From Bacteroidales bacterium (GTDB lineage: Bacteria; Bacteroidota; Bacteroidia; Bacteroidales; F082): a stretch of DNA of 25,866 nt. A model generated the notes under the pieces. That model had not been told where the DNA came from, did not search any database, and worked only from the letters and a program-made list of their open reading frames with translations. A program made the position numbers and the translations under genes. Shown here one piece after another: positions 1-8,242 of the stretch (positions within the stretch are counted from its first letter, which is position 1; each line of letters opens with the position of its first letter). The stretch covers positions 1 through 25,866 of the forward strand of contig JASBYY010000041.1 of NCBI GenBank assembly GCA_029983675.1, written 5' to 3'.

Positions 1-168
1 AATTATTTGTCAACATTTTGTGGCTTTTTTGAACAAACAATTTGCGGATTTAAGGAGAAATAGGGCGTTCTCTTTCTGTCGAAGGAGAGACAATGAACGG
101 CCAGGATTGTTTTACCGTCCTATCGGATTGTTAGGGGCATGGCGATGCGTTATTTGCTCAAAATGTGT

Positions 169-176
169 TACTTTTG
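169..176 (+). promoter_or_regulatory. Bacteroidetes-type -7 box for the isoprenyl synthase
   Basis: TACTTTTG matches the Bacteroidetes -7 consensus TAnnTTTG. It lies 21 bases before the ATG at 198, so transcription would begin around 183. An in-frame upstream ATG at 165 precedes this box and could not be on that transcript, which decides the start in favour of 198. No good -33 TTTG is visible at the expected spacing. Confidence 0.6.
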
Positions 177-197
177 CATCCGTCAAAGCGAACTGTT

Positions 198-1169
198 ATG
201 GAAAAGATAGAAGCATTGCAAAGCCGTTTCGATACGTTCTTGCACGAGTGTGATTTTTCAGGAAAACCTTCCGAGCTGTATGCCCCCATCGACTACACAG
301 TAAGGCAAAAGGGAAAACGCCTGCGTCCCATGCTGTGCTTGCTGGGTTGCGATTTGTTTGGCGGCAGCATCGATAATGCCCTTTGGCCTGCCTTGGCCTT
401 GGAGGTGTTCCACAACTTCACGCTGATTCACGACGACATTATGGATCAGGCGCCTTTGCGACGGGGTATGGAGACGGTTTATAAAAAATGGTCGCCCAAT
501 GTGGCCATTTTATCCGGAGATGCCATGCTCGCCATGGCGTTTCAGTTTGCGACGAGAACGCCCAATGCGGTCGGAGCCGTCAATCTGCTCGGCAAAGTGG
601 CGCGCGAGGTGTGCGAAGGGCAGCAGTTTGATTTGAACTTTGAAACCCAAAGCCATGTCACCATAGAGGCCTATTTGGAGATGATACGGCTGAAGACCGC
701 CGTGCTGCTTGCCACAAGCCTTGAAATGGGGGCTTTGGTGGCCAATGCGGGTCCCATCGATACGATGGCGCTATACAAATTCGGCATCGCCATAGGAATG
801 GCTTTCCAGTTGCAGGATGACCTGCTCGACTGCTATGGCGATGTGCAGGTGTTTGGAAAGGTCACCGGAGGCGATATCGCCGAAAATAAAAAGACCTATC
901 TCTTCCTGAAAGCCTTGGAGTTGGCTTCTGACGAAGACAAGAAACAATTGGAGCAAATGTTCTCGGGTTCTGTCGAAATGGAACTTGCTGATAAGATCGC
1001 CGAAGTGAAACGGATTTATGAAAGACTGCATATTCAAGAGGCGGTCGAGAGCCGGATGGAAGACTATTACCACGAAGCAGAAGCCTGCCTTGATGCTATC
1101 GATGTCGCCGAAGAGCGAAAAGTGGCAATCAGGCATTATGTGGCACGACTTTCAGGAAGGGTGCGATAA
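198..1169 (+). CDS. polyprenyl (isoprenyl) diphosphate synthase
   Basis: A 323-residue trans-isoprenyl diphosphate synthase that condenses isopentenyl diphosphate onto allylic diphosphates, feeding quinone and other isoprenoid synthesis in the cytoplasm. The first aspartate-rich motif DDIMD is at residues 79-83 and the second, DDLLD, at 207-211. GKRLRP near residue 40 and the KT pair in IRLKTAV are the usual diphosphate-binding elements. Length is normal for the family. The fifth residue before the first motif is Phe (FTLIHDD); in type I GGPP synthases an aromatic here limits the chain to about C20, whereas octaprenyl synthases such as IspB have a small residue. A short-chain (FPP/GGPP-like) product is therefore inferred, not shown. 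The start at 198 is set by the promoter at 169-176. It appears to be a single-gene unit. Confidence 0.93.
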   Translation: MEKIEALQSRFDTFLHECDFSGKPSELYAPIDYTVRQKGKRLRPMLCLLGCDLFGGSIDNALWPALALEVFHNFTLIHDDIMDQAPLRRGMETVYKKWSPNVAILSGDAMLAMAFQFATRTPNAVGAVNLLGKVAREVCEGQQFDLNFETQSHVTIEAYLEMIRLKTAVLLATSLEMGALVANAGPIDTMALYKFGIAIGMAFQLQDDLLDCYGDVQVFGKVTGGDIAENKKTYLFLKALELASDEDKKQLEQMFSGSVEMELADKIAEVKRIYERLHIQEAVESRMEDYYHEAEACLDAIDVAEERKVAIRHYVARLSGRVR

Positions 1170-1258
1170 GCCAAATGGAAACAGTCCCGAATGGTATCCG
1201 AAAAAAATAGATGTTTGGTACGTGGATGACAAAGTTGGTGAACACAAAAGTTGCAAAG

Positions 1259-1292
1259 TTAGATTGTTATAATATATTGATAATCAATCTAA
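1259..1292. promoter_or_regulatory. AT-rich inverted repeat upstream of the acyltransferase
   Basis: Perfect 8-bp arms TTAGATTG (1259-1266) and CAATCTAA (1285-1292) with a further TTAT/ATAA pairing inside, offset by one bulged base. It lies in the 167-bp gap between the isoprenyl synthase and the acyltransferase, immediately before a weak -7-like box. There is no following T-run, so an operator or attenuator is as likely as a terminator. Confidence 0.35.
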
Positions 1293-1305
1293 TGATGTAT
1301 ATTTA
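1276..1305 (+). promoter_or_regulatory. weak candidate promoter for the acyltransferase-sulfatase operon
   Basis: TATATTTA at 1298-1305 differs by one base from TAnnTTTG and has ATTG at 1276-1279, 18 bases upstream, as a poor -33 element. It overlaps the right arm of the inverted repeat. The position, about 30 bases before the ATG at 1337, is right, but the match is imperfect. Confidence 0.3.
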
Positions 1306-1336
1306 GCACAATGGTCGTTACATAATATCCATCTCT

Positions 1337-2905
1337 ATGGTTTTTAAGAGTTATACAAAACAAGACACGCACATACTGAAGGGCTTTGCCATTCTCTGCA
1401 TCGTCTTGCATAACTATTTCCACTGGTTGTCTCCATCGCCGGGGGAGAACGAATTTGACTTTTCCGCGTTGCGTGTGGCGACTTTTTTTGACCAGATGGC
1501 TCAAGAACCCGGAGAGTTTATCAATATTCTATTAAGCTATTTTGGGCATTACGGTGTGCAGATTTTTGTGTTTCTGAGCGGATTCGGACTCGCACTTTCC
1601 ATGATGAATCACCAGAAGACATGGGAGGCTTTTGTCATGCATCGCTTGAAAAAGCTGTACCCGTTGCTGTTGACAGGTGTGATCGTGCTGTTTTTCAGCA
1701 CAATCCTCATGAGCGAAAGCTGGTTGAGCGGTTATGAGTGGAAAGAAATCGGATACAAGTTGCTGTTTATCCATACCTTGATGCCTGATTCCGGATTGAG
1801 TATGAATGGCCCATGGTGGTTCTTCGGATTGGTGTTCCAGTTGTATCTTCTTTTCCCGTTGCTTTTCAAATGGATGAAAAAAAGCAGGTGGAAAGCCTTT
1901 GCTTTGATTTGCCTGCTGTGTTATGGCGTGCTCTTCTTGTTCAAAGAGTTTTTGAGCGCAAGCATAGCCAGTATGTTCATGCAGAATGCGATCGGACATC
2001 TTCCAGAGTTTTGTTTCGGTATCATGTTGGCTTTTCATCGGGAAAAGAAAATCAGTATTGTATGGCTGCTGGTGGCCGTTGCGGTTTTTGTAGCAGGAAA
2101 TTTCTTTTCTGCCTTCTATCTTTTCACCTTCCTGTCTCTCACGGTGATAGTGGTGTTTGCCTATCAAAAAGTGAAATCGATTCCGATACGGAAAGGATCC
2201 CTGCGTCGTTTCTTGGTTTATTGGGGCGAGATATCTATGGTTCTTTTTGCCGTTCATGGATTTTTCAGAAGCCCCGTCATCAATGTTGCCAAAGACATGG
2301 GTGGGGCATGGGGACACCTATTGTCGGGAGTCATTTTCCTCCTAATAGCATGGGCGGTTTCAATTGTCGCGAAGAAAATCTATGATTTTTTGTGCCTCCA
2401 ACTGGATAGGATTCATATCAGGGAAAGCCGATGGACCCATCGCATCGGTAGAGCTTTTCAAATAGTGCTGGGCTTGTTTTTTGTCGGGATATTGGGATAC
2501 TTCATCGTACAAAGTAGCGGCAAACTCGAAAAGGAACTTCCCGACATCGTACAATACGCGGAGTCGGCTGTCATCGATCCGCAAAGCGAATACTTGCTTT
2601 TGACCGAGGCTCCTTTTGACAAGCGCTATGCCGCTTTGCGCGTCAAAGGCTCGTTTGATATGTGCAGCTTGGACACCCTGTCTCTTCTGCCACATTTGGT
2701 TTTAGATATTCCCGATGTGTTATGGACAGCAATAGATATTCCAAGTGAATACAATACCTCGGTATCTAAATGTTTCGATTTTACTTACGACTATATGGTT
2801 CCATTTGCAGTAAATACAAAAGGAAAAATGATGAAAGTATATTTTTGGAATAGCAATAACGGGGCATTAAGAATTGAAAATGCGCAGGTAAAGATGTTCC
2901 ATTAA
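1337..2905 (+). CDS. membrane O-acyltransferase (acyltransferase 3 family) with extra C-terminal domain
   Basis: A 522-residue integral membrane protein. Residues about 10-350 read as an acyltransferase-3 (OafA/YrhL-type) domain: the N-terminus ILKGFAILCIVLHNYFHW places the family's conserved TM1 histidine at H25, followed by roughly ten hydrophobic segments. Such enzymes move acyl groups onto cell-envelope glycans or lipids. A further membrane segment near residue 380 (VLGLFFVGILGYFIV) leads into about 130 soluble residues of unrecognised type, probably periplasmic and perhaps substrate binding. The last 200 bases of the gene are visibly more AT-rich. The stop is 32 bases before the next start, so it is co-transcribed with the sulfatase-fold enzyme; that suggests both decorate the same surface polymer. 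The substrate cannot be read from the sequence. Confidence 0.85.
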   Translation: MVFKSYTKQDTHILKGFAILCIVLHNYFHWLSPSPGENEFDFSALRVATFFDQMAQEPGEFINILLSYFGHYGVQIFVFLSGFGLALSMMNHQKTWEAFVMHRLKKLYPLLLTGVIVLFFSTILMSESWLSGYEWKEIGYKLLFIHTLMPDSGLSMNGPWWFFGLVFQLYLLFPLLFKWMKKSRWKAFALICLLCYGVLFLFKEFLSASIASMFMQNAIGHLPEFCFGIMLAFHREKKISIVWLLVAVAVFVAGNFFSAFYLFTFLSLTVIVVFAYQKVKSIPIRKGSLRRFLVYWGEISMVLFAVHGFFRSPVINVAKDMGGAWGHLLSGVIFLLIAWAVSIVAKKIYDFLCLQLDRIHIRESRWTHRIGRAFQIVLGLFFVGILGYFIVQSSGKLEKELPDIVQYAESAVIDPQSEYLLLTEAPFDKRYAALRVKGSFDMCSLDTLSLLPHLVLDIPDVLWTAIDIPSEYNTSVSKCFDFTYDYMVPFAVNTKGKMMKVYFWNSNNGALRIENAQVKMFH

Positions 2906-2937
2906 GCAATGTGTTAATATTAGAAATGCGATACGAT

Positions 2938-4872
2938 ATGAAAAACGGAAAAACACAGTCATGGAGTAAAAGATTCTTGAGCTTTTTGCTTTGGATGCTG
3001 GTTTTTGGCCTTGCCGTTAGATTTTTTGAAGCGGCGTTATTGGGCTATTACCATGGAGCGTTTTGGGAACAGATGTCGATGTGTTTGTTGGGCTACTGTT
3101 ATGATATTCTGTTGTTTAGTAAAATGGCACTTGTTTTATGTCCGTTGCATTTCGTCGTTTATCGTTGCGCTCCCAAAGCGGCAAAGCTGACCTTTCGGAT
3201 TCTCGGCACATTGTTGTTGTTGATTTCCAATGCGATGATCATGTACTTTGTGTCGGCGTTCGTGCCGTTGGACAAGGTGTTTTTCAATTATTCTATCAAG
3301 GAGGTGATTTACATTTCGCAAACGACAGGAGCTTTTGTATGGTGGGGCTATGTGGGGCTTTTACTTATTCCGGCCATGTTTTTCTTGGTTTCTCGTAAAG
3401 AAGTCGGCATGTCTCCATACGTATTGTTCGTCTGGTTGGCATTGGCTGTAGCTGGCATCTTTGTAAAAACAGTTCCTGTTTGGGCATACGGCAATCGGGA
3501 GGAAAAGCATACGGTGTGCAACAAACAGGAGTTTTTTTGGAGGAACTTGTTCAAGAAAAAGGTGCGTTTTTCGCATTTCAACGGAAGGGATATTGAAAAA
3601 TACCGGGAACATATAGAAGACTTTCAGTCGATGTTCCCTAAGAATGAATTTGTTGACGATCGCTATCCTTTTGCCCATATCGACAAATCGCCCGATGTAC
3701 TTTCACAATACTTTGACCTGAATCCGTGGCAAAAACCTAATTTTGTCTTTATCATCACTGAGGGCTTAAGCCGCGAGTTCAGCGGCTACAACAGCCGTTA
3801 CCCCTCTGCCACGCCTTTTTTGGATTCTCTGGCCGATCATGGGCTTAATTGGCTCAACTGCATGTCGTCATCGCAACGGACAATAGGCGTGTTGCCATCG
3901 CTTTTTGGCAGTCTTCCCTTTGGAAAGAAAGGTTTCATGCAGGCGTCTCCCAAACCGCGCTTCCATTCCTTGGTCAATATCTTGAAAAACAATGGTTATG
4001 CGACTTCGTTCTTTTATGGCGGATGGAATTGTTTTGACGATATGTGTTATTTCTTGAATGACATGGGCGTCGAAGACTATCTGCCGGATAACAGCATGTT
4101 TCCCGATGAGTTAAAATCCACTTGGGGCTTGTATGATGAAATTCTGTTCTCAGAAGGTCTTAAGAGGGTCGCTGACGGCGATTCGAGGCCTCGTCTTGAT
4201 ATTTATTTGACTTTGTCCACGCACGACCCCTTCGATTATCCCAGAAAGGAGTATTATACAAAGATCTATGCCGATATGTTGAAACAAAACGGGCAGGAAA
4301 ACAGCATGAAACATTGGTTGCATCCGGCTTACGCCTCTTTTTTGTATTATGACGATTGTTTGAGGAATTTCCTTTCAGACTATCGGACTATGCCGGGCTA
4401 TGAGAATACCATCTTTGTCATCACGGGCGACCATTGTTACAACAGCCTTTCGGAAGAACTTGACAAATACCACGTTCCGCTGATTGTTTGGTCGCCAATG
4501 CTCAAGGAAGCCCATCGTTTTCCGGCCATGGTGGCGCATCGTGATGTGACACCGTCGTTTTTGGCCTTGATGAAGAAGGTCTATGGCGTAGAATCGCCTT
4601 CCGTGGTCAGTTGGATCAATACGGGTCTCGATACCTCTCCGACTTTTCGGGCGAACACGTTTACACCGCAATTGAAAGCCTCCCGAAAAATGGACAATAT
4701 GGTGTATAGGAACTACTTTTTCGATGAAAGGACAACCTATCTGTTGGGTTACGAAAACGACAAGTTGACGATAACTCCGGTAAAGGGCAACCGGTTTGTC
4801 GATTTTGTCAGCGAATACATGTCCATCGATGACTATGTGATGAACAATGACGCTTTGCTGCCTGCCGATTGA
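2938..4872 (+). CDS. LTA synthase-like sulfatase-fold membrane enzyme
   Basis: A 644-residue protein with about five N-terminal transmembrane segments (first 180 residues) and a periplasmic alkaline-phosphatase/sulfatase-fold domain. Key elements are NFVFIITEGLSREF near residue 265 (metal-binding Glu), RTIGVLPSLFGS with the candidate nucleophile T315, STHDPF at 427-432 and TGDH ending at D498-H499. This arrangement matches the LtaS/OpgB-type phosphoglycerol and phosphoethanolamine transferases rather than true sulfatases, which use Cys or Ser in a C/S-x-P-x-R motif. In Bacteroidota the substrate is unknown; a phospho-substituent on an envelope glycan is the likely job. A GTG at 2911 and ATG at 2926 are alternative starts; 2938 is preferred because MKNGKTQSWSKRF gives a typical positively charged lead into TM1. 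Confidence 0.85.
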   Translation: MKNGKTQSWSKRFLSFLLWMLVFGLAVRFFEAALLGYYHGAFWEQMSMCLLGYCYDILLFSKMALVLCPLHFVVYRCAPKAAKLTFRILGTLLLLISNAMIMYFVSAFVPLDKVFFNYSIKEVIYISQTTGAFVWWGYVGLLLIPAMFFLVSRKEVGMSPYVLFVWLALAVAGIFVKTVPVWAYGNREEKHTVCNKQEFFWRNLFKKKVRFSHFNGRDIEKYREHIEDFQSMFPKNEFVDDRYPFAHIDKSPDVLSQYFDLNPWQKPNFVFIITEGLSREFSGYNSRYPSATPFLDSLADHGLNWLNCMSSSQRTIGVLPSLFGSLPFGKKGFMQASPKPRFHSLVNILKNNGYATSFFYGGWNCFDDMCYFLNDMGVEDYLPDNSMFPDELKSTWGLYDEILFSEGLKRVADGDSRPRLDIYLTLSTHDPFDYPRKEYYTKIYADMLKQNGQENSMKHWLHPAYASFLYYDDCLRNFLSDYRTMPGYENTIFVITGDHCYNSLSEELDKYHVPLIVWSPMLKEAHRFPAMVAHRDVTPSFLALMKKVYGVESPSVVSWINTGLDTSPTFRANTFTPQLKASRKMDNMVYRNYFFDERTTYLLGYENDKLTITPVKGNRFVDFVSEYMSIDDYVMNNDALLPAD

Positions 4873-4930
4873 CCTATACGCCTGTTTTTGAATTCGTTTT
4901 TCCAGCGTTGAGCGTAGCATAGCGGGCTTC

Positions 4931-5088
4931 ATTTGGGATTATTGCTGTCCGGTAAAAATCACAGAGACATTTATAACATGCTGAATAACAAATTGTTAAG
5001 TCAACATTCCAAAGAGAGGGCTTATCATACCAAACACTTTGACTATCAACATCCTAGATATGTTTACCGGACAGCAATGATTTGGGAT
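4931..5088. mobile_element. 140-bp MITE-like element with 16-bp inverted repeats and 9-bp direct flanks
   Basis: ATTGCTGTCCGGTAAA at 4941-4956 is the exact reverse complement of 5063-5078. Immediately outside these, allowing one base on each side, ATTTGGGAT occurs as a direct repeat at 4931-4939 and 5080-5088, which looks like a target-site duplication. The interior, about 105 bp, has no credible coding capacity. Together this is the structure of a non-autonomous miniature element or an internally deleted insertion sequence. A 9-bp duplication fits several families, IS4-like among them, but I cannot name the parent element from this window. Confidence 0.75.
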
Positions 5089-5107
5089 ACAGCATTTCAT
5101 CTTTTCA

Positions 5108-5229
5108 GTCATCCCGTGCCTGACACGGAAACTCCTTATGAGAAGATTATCCTATCGTGCTATGCCGGATAAAGAGGAGATGCCGGAACAGTTCTGGATC
5201 AGGTCCAGAATAACGTTGTCCGGCATGAC
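5108..5229 (-). repeat. nested-hairpin interspersed repeat, inverted copy
   Basis: Read on the minus strand this block begins GTCAT (5229-5225) and contains an outer 8-bp stem, ATGCCGGA at 5180-5187 pairing with TCCGGCAT at 5219-5226. Inside its loop is a second perfect hairpin, TTCTGGA (5192-5198), loop TCAGG, TCCAGAA (5204-5210). Further along comes a third hairpin around 5114-5130 with loop CCTGA, and the conserved spacer CTTCTCATAAGGAG (minus strand). The same order of parts occurs at 20681-20825 and, in simpler form, at 23164-23259. With the MITE-like element it fills the non-coding stretch 4873-5282; I see no gene there. Confidence 0.75.
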
Positions 5230-5282
5230 GAATTCTGATGAAGCCATGACCGGTCTAGATGGAGCGGGACAACGCCGGGCGG

Positions 5283-6923
5283 TCACTGCGGCGCAACCAC
5301 TGTGCCCGCAGCGGGTTTCCTGCGGTGGGGGCGTGGGGCGACCGCAGGACGATTCTCCTCGGTAGGCTCTATCGTCGGAGTTGCAGGGGCTGCCTTTTCC
5401 GCCGTCCTTACCACACGAAAAATATCGTCACGATCCTTGGGACGCACGTCCTCGTTCCACTGAAAACCGGGGAGGTAACGGTCCGGTTCGCTCAATTCCT
5501 TTTCGGGGAACATGGTCTCGTCAATTTCATGGAAATACTTGATGCGTGAAATGTCGCCATTCTCCATCAAGATGCGCATATTGGCCGCTTTCGACACGTT
5601 GATGCCAATCAGCGAGGCATCGTTTTCGCGAAGCCAATAAATGGTTCGCGCATTCTCCGTCACATCCACATTGCGCAGGTTTCCGTTACGGAAAGACGAA
5701 AGAATATCTCTCCCTTTGATCTGATTGTATCCCGCTATGGTATCGCGGGAGATGATAAATGCGTTATTGTACTGCAACACGCTGTCGATCTGATGATTAG
5801 AAATCACGATATTGATAGAGTCTGCGGTGAGCTGGCTGTTGTCCGTCCAAAGCACCGGTGCCACTCGCATACGGATGGTGGAGTCGGCCACAAGAAAAGT
5901 CAGCGAGTCGCATTTGCCCTGCATGTCCGATTTGAAGAAACGAATGCCGTAGTGGCCCCAGATCTTTTCCTCTTGGTTCAACTCCGACTTGAACTTGAAA
6001 AACATCGTGTCGGCACGCATATAAAGCGAGTCGCCGCCGTCGTAATACACCACACGCGCACTATCCGTCACAAAGGAATAGCCGCGTTGTTTCCAAAGCT
6101 CGACATATTCGCCGCGCATGATCACCTTGTAGGCCGTATCGATCATGTCGGCCGATCCCATGGCCTTGGCAAAGCTGATATTGCGGTCATAATAGATGGA
6201 GTCGGATTTGAACCATTGTGTTTCATTGAACAGTAAGGGCTTTCGGGTCACATACGCCACATCCCTATCGACTAAATAATGACCGTAGCCCCCTTTCATG
6301 GTGTTTTCCTCATTGACAATGGTCGTAGGGCCATGAAACCACATTTTTTCAATATTGGTATTGTAGAAAAGCGTATCGGTGTACATCTGATACTTGGGGC
6401 TGGTGACAACGACATCCTTGAAGAAAGAAAGCTCCTTGATGTCGTCGCGGTAAGATCCGATTTTACTCACCAAGGTCTTGTCGCCGCGCGTGGTGATGGC
6501 CTCATTCGGATAGTTGGCCAAATGCGCATCGCGATCGTAGGTCAAGTAATTCGTTTCCAACACGGTAGAGTCATCTACAAGCCGCACGTCATCATGAAAC
6601 TCCGCAAAACGGCTTTCACCGTCGTAGTTCATTGTCCGGCTAAAGATCTCCACGCTGTCGTTCACCACGATATGAATGTGTCCGAAGGCATCGAAGCTGT
6701 TTTTCTTTTCAAAGAAATAGGCGCTGTCGCAATAGAAATAGGTCGAGTCGTGTCGCATGACCACATGTCCCACGCAACGCTGCGCATCCACCAATCCGCG
6801 CGAATAGGTGATGGCATCGGCATTCTCGATGTGAATGCGGGTTTTTTTTCGTTCACCATCCTGGGCAAAGCCCGCAATGGTCAAGAAGCAGAACAACAGA
6901 AGACCAAAATAGTGTGCTTTCAT
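5283..6923 (-). CDS. OstA-like (LptA-type) secreted or periplasmic protein
   Basis: A 546-residue protein with a clear signal peptide (MKAHYFGLLLFCFLTIAGFAQ, cleaved before or after AQ). The mature part is a long run of short beta-strand repeats of the OstA/LptA type, for example DAQRCVGHVVMRHDSTYFYC and NYLTYDRDAHLANY, recognisable as the Bacteroidota OstA-like family. LptA and LptD relatives form a beta-jellyroll bridge that carries lipopolysaccharide across the periplasm; the role of this longer Bacteroidota version in LPS transport is inferred from the fold. The last 40 residues are rich in Pro, Ala and Arg and probably disordered. It is transcribed alone, divergently from the MazG operon. 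Confidence 0.85.
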   Translation of the reverse strand: MKAHYFGLLLFCFLTIAGFAQDGERKKTRIHIENADAITYSRGLVDAQRCVGHVVMRHDSTYFYCDSAYFFEKKNSFDAFGHIHIVVNDSVEIFSRTMNYDGESRFAEFHDDVRLVDDSTVLETNYLTYDRDAHLANYPNEAITTRGDKTLVSKIGSYRDDIKELSFFKDVVVTSPKYQMYTDTLFYNTNIEKMWFHGPTTIVNEENTMKGGYGHYLVDRDVAYVTRKPLLFNETQWFKSDSIYYDRNISFAKAMGSADMIDTAYKVIMRGEYVELWKQRGYSFVTDSARVVYYDGGDSLYMRADTMFFKFKSELNQEEKIWGHYGIRFFKSDMQGKCDSLTFLVADSTIRMRVAPVLWTDNSQLTADSINIVISNHQIDSVLQYNNAFIISRDTIAGYNQIKGRDILSSFRNGNLRNVDVTENARTIYWLRENDASLIGINVSKAANMRILMENGDISRIKYFHEIDETMFPEKELSEPDRYLPGFQWNEDVRPKDRDDIFRVVRTAEKAAPATPTIEPTEENRPAVAPRPHRRKPAAGTVVAPQ

Positions 6924-6940
6924 GGTTGAAAATAACGTGG

Positions 6941-6948
6941 CAAAGATA
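6941..6948 (-). promoter_or_regulatory. -7 box for the OstA-like gene
   Basis: On the minus strand this reads TATCTTTG, a full match to TAnnTTTG, 18 bases before the start codon at 6923. No convincing -33 TTTG is seen at the usual spacing. Confidence 0.6.
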
Positions 6949-7006
6949 AATGATTTTTGCAGAAGCTAAGAAGTTCTTCTTCGTAGTGCCATGTGGCAGA
7001 CCGACC

Positions 7007-7033
7007 TTGACTGTCAAAAAATAGCTATCTTCG
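7007..7033 (+). promoter_or_regulatory. candidate promoter of the MazG-GH25-TPR operon
   Basis: TTGA at 7007-7010 and TATCTTCG at 7026-7033 resemble a -33/-7 pair with about 15 bases between them. The -7 box has one mismatch to TAnnTTTG. It lies 31 bases before the ATG at 7065. Confidence 0.45.
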
Positions 7034-7064
7034 CGGTCGAATTCCGAAACGAGAACAACCCGAT

Positions 7065-7427
7065 ATGACCCTCAAAGAAGCCCAACACGCCGTTGACCAG
7101 TGGATACGCACCTACGGGGTGCGTTACTTCAATGAAATGACCAACATGGTGCTGCTCACCGAAGAAGTCGGCGAGCTGGCGCGCATCATCGCCCGCACCT
7201 ACGGCGAGCAGTCGTTCAAGGACAGCGACCGTAACCGCGACATGGCCGACGAGATGGCCGACATCCTGTGGGTGCTCATCTGCCTCGCCAACCAAACCGG
7301 TATCGACCTCACCGATGCCTTTCGGAAAAACATGGAGAAGAAAACCTCGCGTGACCGTGAGCGTCACCACAACAACCCCAAACTCGAAGCGCCTTTTGAC
7401 GATGACGGCTTCGAAAACATGGTATGA
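7065..7427 (+). CDS. MazG-like nucleotide pyrophosphohydrolase
   Basis: A 120-residue all-alpha NTP pyrophosphohydrolase of the MazG superfamily, which hydrolyses (d)NTPs to NMP and pyrophosphate and is thought to clear non-canonical nucleotides. The metal-binding signature is visible as LLTEEVGELARII near residue 30 followed by DEMADILWVLICLANQ near residue 65, the usual EExxE and ExxD pair. The length fits a single-domain member; E. coli MazG has two domains. It is the first gene of an operon: its last four bases, ATGA, contain the start of the GH25 gene. The physiological substrate cannot be told from sequence. Confidence 0.88.
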   Translation: MTLKEAQHAVDQWIRTYGVRYFNEMTNMVLLTEEVGELARIIARTYGEQSFKDSDRNRDMADEMADILWVLICLANQTGIDLTDAFRKNMEKKTSRDRERHHNNPKLEAPFDDDGFENMV

Positions 7428-8242
7428 CAAAGGAAACGGTAAGATTTGCAGCTAAAACCGCGCGGATGTCGAAGGCCAAGCCTTTGAAAGCGAAACGCCA
7501 CACCACGCGCCGAAAGAAGAAGAAACACAACAGGTTTCGTGTTTTCCTCTTCATCCTCGGTTTCTGCATTCTGCTGTTCGTTACCGGCATCGGATTGGGC
7601 TACCACTTCTTCCACCATCAGGATGTCACCATCGATGCCTCACGTTACCCTGTCCGCGGCATCGATGTGTCGGCCAACAACGGCGACATCGACTTTGCCG
7701 CTGTTGCCGCCGAAGACTACCAGTTTGCCATCCTCCGCGCCAGCTACGGCAACCGCAACGACAAAAAATTCGAGCAGTACTACGCCGATGCCAAAGCCAA
7801 AGGCCTCGATGTCGGCGCCTACCATTACTTGCACTTCAACATGGACGGCGCCCAACAGGCTGAACGCTTTTATGGATGTATCAAAGACAAAACATTTCAG
7901 TTGCCTGCTATCATAGATATCGAAGACTGGGGGAACAGTCTGCTCGTCAAGAAAGAGACACGCATTCAGGTGATCGCCGATATGGTGGCAACGCTGAAAA
8001 GCCACCACGTCCCCGTCATGATTTACACCAACCTGACCGGTCACCGGCAGTACATCGCTACACGCTTCGACCATGAACCGCTCTGGCTTAGCGCACTCCG
8101 ACAGCCGGAAGGGGTGACCGACCCCAAATGGACCTTGCTCCAATACAGTCACACCGGCACCGTAGGCGGCATCAAGGGCGATGTCGATCTCAACGTCTTC
8201 ACAGGCTCACAAAACGAATGGAAGCAATGGATGGTAAAATGA
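7424..8242 (+). CDS. GH25 family lysozyme, membrane-anchored
   Basis: A 272-residue glycoside hydrolase family 25 enzyme, which cleaves the MurNAc-GlcNAc bond of peptidoglycan. Residues 1-40 are very basic, then one hydrophobic segment (VFLFILGFCILLFVTGIGLG, about 42-61) anchors it in the membrane or acts as an uncleaved signal. The catalytic domain begins RGIDVSANNGDIDF with the first active-site Asp, and the IDIEDW stretch carries the DxE catalytic pair; the C-terminal QYSHTGTVGGIKGDVDLNVF is the family's closing beta-strand motif. The gene overlaps MazG by ATGA at its start and the TPR gene by ATGA at its end, so translation is probably coupled. A role in peptidoglycan remodelling is likely. 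Confidence 0.92.
   Translation: MTKETVRFAAKTARMSKAKPLKAKRHTTRRKKKKHNRFRVFLFILGFCILLFVTGIGLGYHFFHHQDVTIDASRYPVRGIDVSANNGDIDFAAVAAEDYQFAILRASYGNRNDKKFEQYYADAKAKGLDVGAYHYLHFNMDGAQQAERFYGCIKDKTFQLPAIIDIEDWGNSLLVKKETRIQVIADMVATLKSHHVPVMIYTNLTGHRQYIATRFDHEPLWLSALRQPEGVTDPKWTLLQYSHTGTVGGIKGDVDLNVFTGSQNEWKQWMVK

Noticed and set aside
20..253. 77-codon frame at the left edge
   Set aside because: It overlaps the isoprenyl synthase start and its promoter and has no recognisable features. Bases 1-168 otherwise show nothing I can support.
1532..2317. 261-codon minus-strand frame opposite the acyltransferase
   Set aside because: The translation is rich in His, Gln and Lys with no domain; the plus strand encodes a clear multi-pass membrane enzyme.
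4933..5365. Small plus-strand open frames in the gap before the OstA-like gene
   Set aside because: They run through the MITE-like element and the hairpin repeats, resemble no protein, and have no promoter.
6279..6929. 216-codon plus-strand frame opposite the OstA-like gene
   Set aside because: It is the antisense shadow of a gene with signal peptide and recognisable repeats; its composition (Val/His/Ile rich) is typical of reverse-frame reading.
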